Source: Pipra filicauda (lineage: Eukaryota > Chordata > Aves > Passeriformes > Pipridae). From it: a DNA stretch of 64,000 bases. A program made the position numbers and the translations under genes. A model generated the notes under the pieces. That model ran no database searches. It had not been told where the DNA came from and worked only from the letters and a program-made list of their open reading frames with translations. Shown piece after piece: positions 58,971-64,000 of the stretch (position 1 is its first letter; every line of letters begins with the position of its first letter). The stretch covers positions 831,140-895,139 of the forward strand of contig NW_024104419.1 in assembly GCF_003945595.2 (NCBI RefSeq), read 5' to 3'.

Positions 58971-61900
58971 CTGAAAGGAAGGCATCAGTGAGTGCTGTCT
59001 TGGGAAGTCAGCTGGCATAATCCCACTTCGGGAGCAGTGTCAGCAGTCCAGGGTCTCTCCATGTTCAACCTGAGGCTGGAGGTGTCCTGGAGCCACCTGC
59101 TGCTCTTCCCACTTGTCTGGGTGTTCCTGCCCGGCTTCAGAATTCTAGCAACAGATCTGGTTTGGTAGAGGTGATGTTAAATAAGAGACTGCTGTTATTT
59201 CTCAAAATAACAGGATGTGCCTTTATTTAGAGACACTTCAAACAAACTTCACCAGGCAGTGACACCCCCTTACTGCTGAGGGGCCGGGGCTCAGTGGTTC
59301 CTCCAGATCCCACAGGCCAAGCAAGGAGACCTACATCCTGCCTGGATTCTGCTGAGGGATGACCGGTTTGTGCAATCCCAGACAAGGACCAAGCCAGGTC
59401 TAAAGACAGATTTTTCTCCTGTGCAGCATCTTGCTGCAGTAACTTCCCTTTGTACATTAATATTTGTAATGTTAACTTGCATAAGTTATTTGCTAATTCA
59501 ACTTGTTGAAAAGTGATGGGATGATGTGGAGATACAGAAGTTGATAAACTCTTTAAAGCTGCTCTTTTGACTTTGTTCTTGGGGAATGAGCTGTATTTCA
59601 GTCCCTGCTCTCACACTCAGACACTGTAAATTGAGGCAGGATAACATCCTGTGCTTTACATACCCGGCAGGGCTGCCTCAGAGCAGGATTTCTGTCTAAA
59701 CAAATGTAACCAGCACTTTTTATATTCTGGGATTTCACCAGGAGCCCTTCCTGACCAACCCCCCTGTAAGCAGAGTTTCAAACAGCAGCAGCCTTTCAAA
59801 GGGAAGAGTTTACACAAGTGTTTTTCTGGGCAGGAGCCAGCCTGGAGGGCCACCCTCAGGTCACTTCCTAGGGCTGCCCTTGCAGCAAGACAGTCCATCC
59901 CTTCTCAAAATCAGCTCAGTTCTCATATACAAGGATACTTGCCTTTCTCCCAGTCACCTCAGCCTGGATATAAACTGGTCTCCAGTAGGTGCCAGTATCT
60001 CCCTCAGAAAAGAGGAGCAGGAGTGTGCCTGTGGTTGGGATCAGGGCGGAGCAGAGGGCAGTTCTGCCTCGGGGTGACAAGCACTGACAGTGTTGTTAGT
60101 CATCTTTTAAGACTCCCTCAGGGTCATTTTGTCCTCTCCTGCTTTTTGTTGCTATTCTTGAGAAAGAACATCCCAGTCCTGCAGGGACAAGGAAAGTTTG
60201 CAGGTTTACCTCAAGGCTTAACACCACACCAAAGCATGGTGTGAACTCTGTGTTCTTTGGGGTTGTTCTTAGGGTAAGTGGGAGCTAAAGACTAATTACA
60301 GTGAACATGAGACCAAGGAAGGAAAGCCACATTCTTCCAGCTGATCCCTGGAGTTGCTGTGAGCCCATATTAACAGAGCTGCTCCCTTTGTTCCCCTGCA
60401 AGAACAGAGATGAAGACTTTGGACCAAGGAACACTTACCCTTTCTTTTTGAATGCATAAGATATGCTGTAACTGCTTCAGCAGCCTCCCTGGGGGGTGAA
60501 ATGTGGTTACTTTGCATCTGGAGAGGCTCAGAGTCTCTCTGAACCAGGAGAAGAATCCTTGACAAATGTGGATTTCACATTGAGGCTGCAGGACACCCCA
60601 GGAGCTGCACTGCATCAGCAGGAATGTGCTGTAGGGTCAGAAATGCTTTCTGAAAGGCTGCTGACTGCCCAGGGGGACTGTATCTGGGTATTACTTTTTT
60701 TTAAAGGAATTCTACTAATTGTCCTAGTCATAGAGGAAGTTCTGCTAAAAATGATATATTGATTGAGGAAACTCATCACTCCCATACTGTGAGACCTAAT
60801 TTTCTCTCACATGCTTTCAGTCAGATTTAGAAGCACCTTTGGCTTTAAAAAAAAATCTGCTGCTCCATACCAGAACAGTGACAGATGGTCTTTGTTTCTT
60901 AATGAATCTTTGGGTTTTTTTGTGTGCAATAGTTGAGGGATTTGCTTCCAGGGAAGATATGTCCCAACACCTGCTCTTCTCAAAGACAGTGGCAGTGTCA
61001 GCCAGCCATTGGCATCCGTGCTTTTGCAAAAAGAAGACTTGGAGATCTGAGAATTTTACCTTCCCTTTCCTCAAAGCTGTTTTAGAGTAGAAAGTTTTAA
61101 CAGAGAGGAACTCCAAATTAAAAGAGAAGGTAAGAGTTGTGGGATACTGGGGGGGGCTGTGTTTATTTGTTTTCCTAAAGGCATTAAACAGCTGTTCTAA
61201 ACAAAGAGCAAGTACAGGATTTGGATCCAAAACACTCCAGCCTTGGCTGTACATGATGCCCACCTGCTTCAGCTTTCCCCAGCTACAAGCCACAGGCAGG
61301 ACAAGAGATAACAGGGCAGGGGGAACAGGATCAAACAACAAACACTGCTGTTGGAGTGGAAGAAGAATTAAAGAATGAAGCGTCTGAGTGGTTCACTCCA
61401 GGTTTTGCCGTGCTCTGGTTTCCCCTGTCTCCACTGCTCACCCTAAGGCTTTGTGCCCCAGATGCTCAGTACTGAGTACATAAGTAACAACTCTGTTTGC
61501 AGGAAGTCAAGTTGCACTGTCTGAACACCAGCTGCTCCTCCCTGACTTATTTCTTGGAATTTGCCTCAATGGATTTGTTCCCTCCTGCTGCTGCAGGAGC
61601 AGAGTATTGATGGTAGTGAAGGTAAGAGGGAGAACACGTGAGTGTCAAAGGAGAGCAGTACGACCCAGCACCACTGGGTCTACATCCTTTGCTGTAGAAG
61701 CTTGCCCACCACCTGGAATCCATCCAGTGGGATCTGTGGGGCTGGCAAGCCCCTGCTCACATTGTAGAGTACATCCCCCACTAGTTACAGCTCCCATGGC
61801 CCCGTGCAGCCAGGAGGGCACAGAGCTCCAGCAGCATCCTTAAAACACAGACTGCCTTGGACTGCCCAAGAATATTGCTGTGTTTCTCTAACATATTCAG

Positions 61901-64000
61901 AAATCACTTGCAAACACCCCTCTGTTCCAAATACTTGCAGGCTTGTACTGAAGCTGCAAAACTAACAACATTCTGAGCCACAAAAGAAGAAATTGTGCTG
62001 TCAAGCAAAAGCCAGGACAAACAACTTCTACCATGCTGTAGGCTCTACAACACACTTTAATACTCTGGAATTACACACTTCTACCCACAGAGCTGCTTAC
62101 AGGTACCTTGGGGAAAGCTTCAAAGCAGGAGTTGCTATAAATCCTTTTTGTCCTGCCTTGACACTCTCCCTCAATCAAAATATTTTTGCTCTGTGTCCTT
62201 AGAAAAGGGATTTACACATAACACAGGAGTTACTCAGGAATCCAGATGTGTGCAAGACAAGGCATGCAACTGTGATTATTCTTCAGCAGGGGTTTCACCA
62301 TGTCCTTAAAGCAAAAGGGCCAATACAGGGCAGAAGGTCTCCCTTATGCCTGTGACAGGACAGACACCACCCCCTTGCACCTCACAGAACAGTGGTAAAA
62401 ATGCCCATCTTGTTCTCAGTGCCCAAATCAAAAACTTGGAGAGTTGATCTGGTGGAAAGAGTCAGCAAAGTAAACAGGTTTCCTTCCAGTAGCCATAGAA
62501 GAGTGGGAAGAGTCCAACATTTGCCATTTTTCCAGAATTTATCACTTTTCCCTAAATCCTCTGCCCCATACCTATAAGCTCCCAAATTCTCTGGACAGCC
62601 AGATCTGTCTCTGTGTCTTGAAGCAGAAGTGAACAGGCATTATTCCAAATTACAGACCAACAGGAACACCCAGGAGATTCTACCAAGCTCTCCCGTGTCC
62701 CACAGGCACAGGATGGAGCCAAGTGTCTCTGAGCTCCGCACAGGATATTCCTCAGGTTTGGAAAAAGGATCAGAAAGATGCCAGGGCACAAACTGCCACT
62801 GCTTTTGATGGGATACTCACAGAGCTGCAGTTTATAAGTTCACCCAAGTGACGATGAGGGGGATACTGAGGATGGAAACGTTGGGAACGTGGGTCCAGGC
62901 AGAGCTTTGGGCCATGCTGGGGCTGCAGAGGTCGAACAAGCTGCCTTGAAATCTGTTTTTTCGGGACTCCCTTCTCAGCATCTCCCAGACAGCTGCTGCT
63001 TCCTTCTGGCATTCCCAGAGTGCTGTCAGGGCACAGGTGTGGAATTCATCCCAGTACCTGCAGCCAGGGATACCACACTGTCAGTCCCTTTGCATTCCCA
63101 CAGTGATGGATGCCAGGCAGAGCCTCTCTGCCCCGATCCTGCCCTCTGAGCAGCGACAACCCCTGTGTTTTGTGCAAGTTGCCCAGACTATTCATCCCCT
63201 CCATCATCTGCCAGAGTATCTTGGCTAAAACTCCAAACCTCAAAACACTGAAATTATTTAATCTTCCCCCCCCCTCCCCCCGTCTTGGGAAGTCAATAAA
63301 ATTCATTATTTTCCATCAACAAATGTTTCCCTTCAGCACCAAGCACCCTGAGTATCTCACACAGGCTGCAAACAAAGGCCCAGTGCATCTCATTCATTGC
63401 TTTCTCCAAGCTTTCTCCAAGAGGAGTCAAGGGCAAATGGGAGCACAGAGAAGGACAACAGCTCCCACAGAGCATTGCAGCATTAACTGAGGTATGGGCA
63501 GGGGCAGGAGGAGTTATTCACTGTGTTCTCATTAGAATCATCTCTGTTTATCTGCTGGGTATTGCCTGTGTGAGTAGATGTTCAGTGTACAGAGGCTTCT
63601 GGGAGGAAAAAAACAAGACAGGCAAAGATAACCCATAGTCCTGCAGGAGTAAACTGGTTGCTGCTCACTGAAGACCCCTTTGCCTGCTTCTCCTGTGGAC
63701 AGCAACTTGGGTTTTATTTTCTCTTCAAGACTAGAACCAGGCAGGGAAAAGCCCCAGCAGAAACAGAGCTGAAAACCACAGCCCCCAAGAAAACTCTCAT
63801 AGGAGGGACACAGTGACACCACCCCACCCATCCCAACACACAGGGGTCGGTGCCACACGGGGTGACCCCATGATGCATTCACCCAGAGCAGTATCCAGCC
63901 AGCCAAGGCTTTATGCCTTCCCTGAGCTCCTTCCTTACCTTTGGTGAAGCCCCATGGGGGCTCTGTAGCAGCTGGTTTTGAGCCCTTTCCAGAGAGCTCC
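58971..64000. other. DNA downstream of SYS1, no gene recognised
   Basis: In human the next plus-strand gene is DBNDD2, but I found no dysbindin-like segment here on either strand. Open frames are short and lack domain motifs. A C-rich stretch lies at about 63265-63282. The next gene is presumably beyond the right edge. Confidence 0.55.

Noticed and set aside
58971..64000. Expected DBNDD2 exons downstream of SYS1
   Set aside because: No dysbindin-like sequence was found in any frame; the gene probably lies outside the window.

Overview
The window looks like a piece of a bird macro- or microchromosome. It has vertebrate split genes with compact introns and canonical GT/AG junctions, CpG-island promoters, and two fragments of CR1, the dominant avian LINE. 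There are no operons or other prokaryotic features. The recognisable genes form a block also known from human 20q13.12: MATN4 (-), RBPJL (+), SDC4 (-) and SYS1 (+). The species cannot be named from the sequence.

Layout. 0.75-0.83 kb holds what is probably the signal-peptide exon of MATN4 on the minus strand; the rest of that gene runs off the left edge. 0.8-10 kb has no exon I can support. 10.0-10.7 kb is a CpG island with a G-rich minisatellite and a possible 5' exon of RBPJL, followed by a 400-bp pyrimidine tract. 16.56-22.6 kb carries ten coding exons of RBPJL, with only the N-terminus missing. 22.9-30.3 kb is intergenic; inside it is a compact cluster of purine tract, CpG-rich patch and CR1 3' end (28.1-28.6 kb). 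30.3-49.7 kb is the complete SDC4 gene on the minus strand: five coding exons, a long AT-rich 3' UTR, a 14-kb first intron, and a TATA-containing CpG-island promoter flanked upstream by a five-copy 34-bp minisatellite. 50-56.4 kb is intergenic, with a purine tract, a zinc-ribbon-like open segment of unknown status, a tandem segmental duplication and a CR1 copy. 56.4-58.9 kb is the complete SYS1 gene. 59-64 kb has no supported gene.

The genes do not form a pathway. RBPJL is a CSL-type DNA-binding transcription factor, known in mammals as the pancreatic acinar PTF1 subunit. SDC4 is a cell-surface heparan-sulfate proteoglycan and SYS1 is a Golgi membrane protein. Their shared presence is conserved synteny. 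I found no new multi-gene system. The items most worth a second look are the missing RBPJL 5' exons, the orphan CpG-rich patch at 28.3 kb, the zinc-ribbon-like reading frame at 53.4 kb, the tandem duplication at 55 kb, and the repeated pairing of long purine/pyrimidine tracts with CpG-rich DNA.
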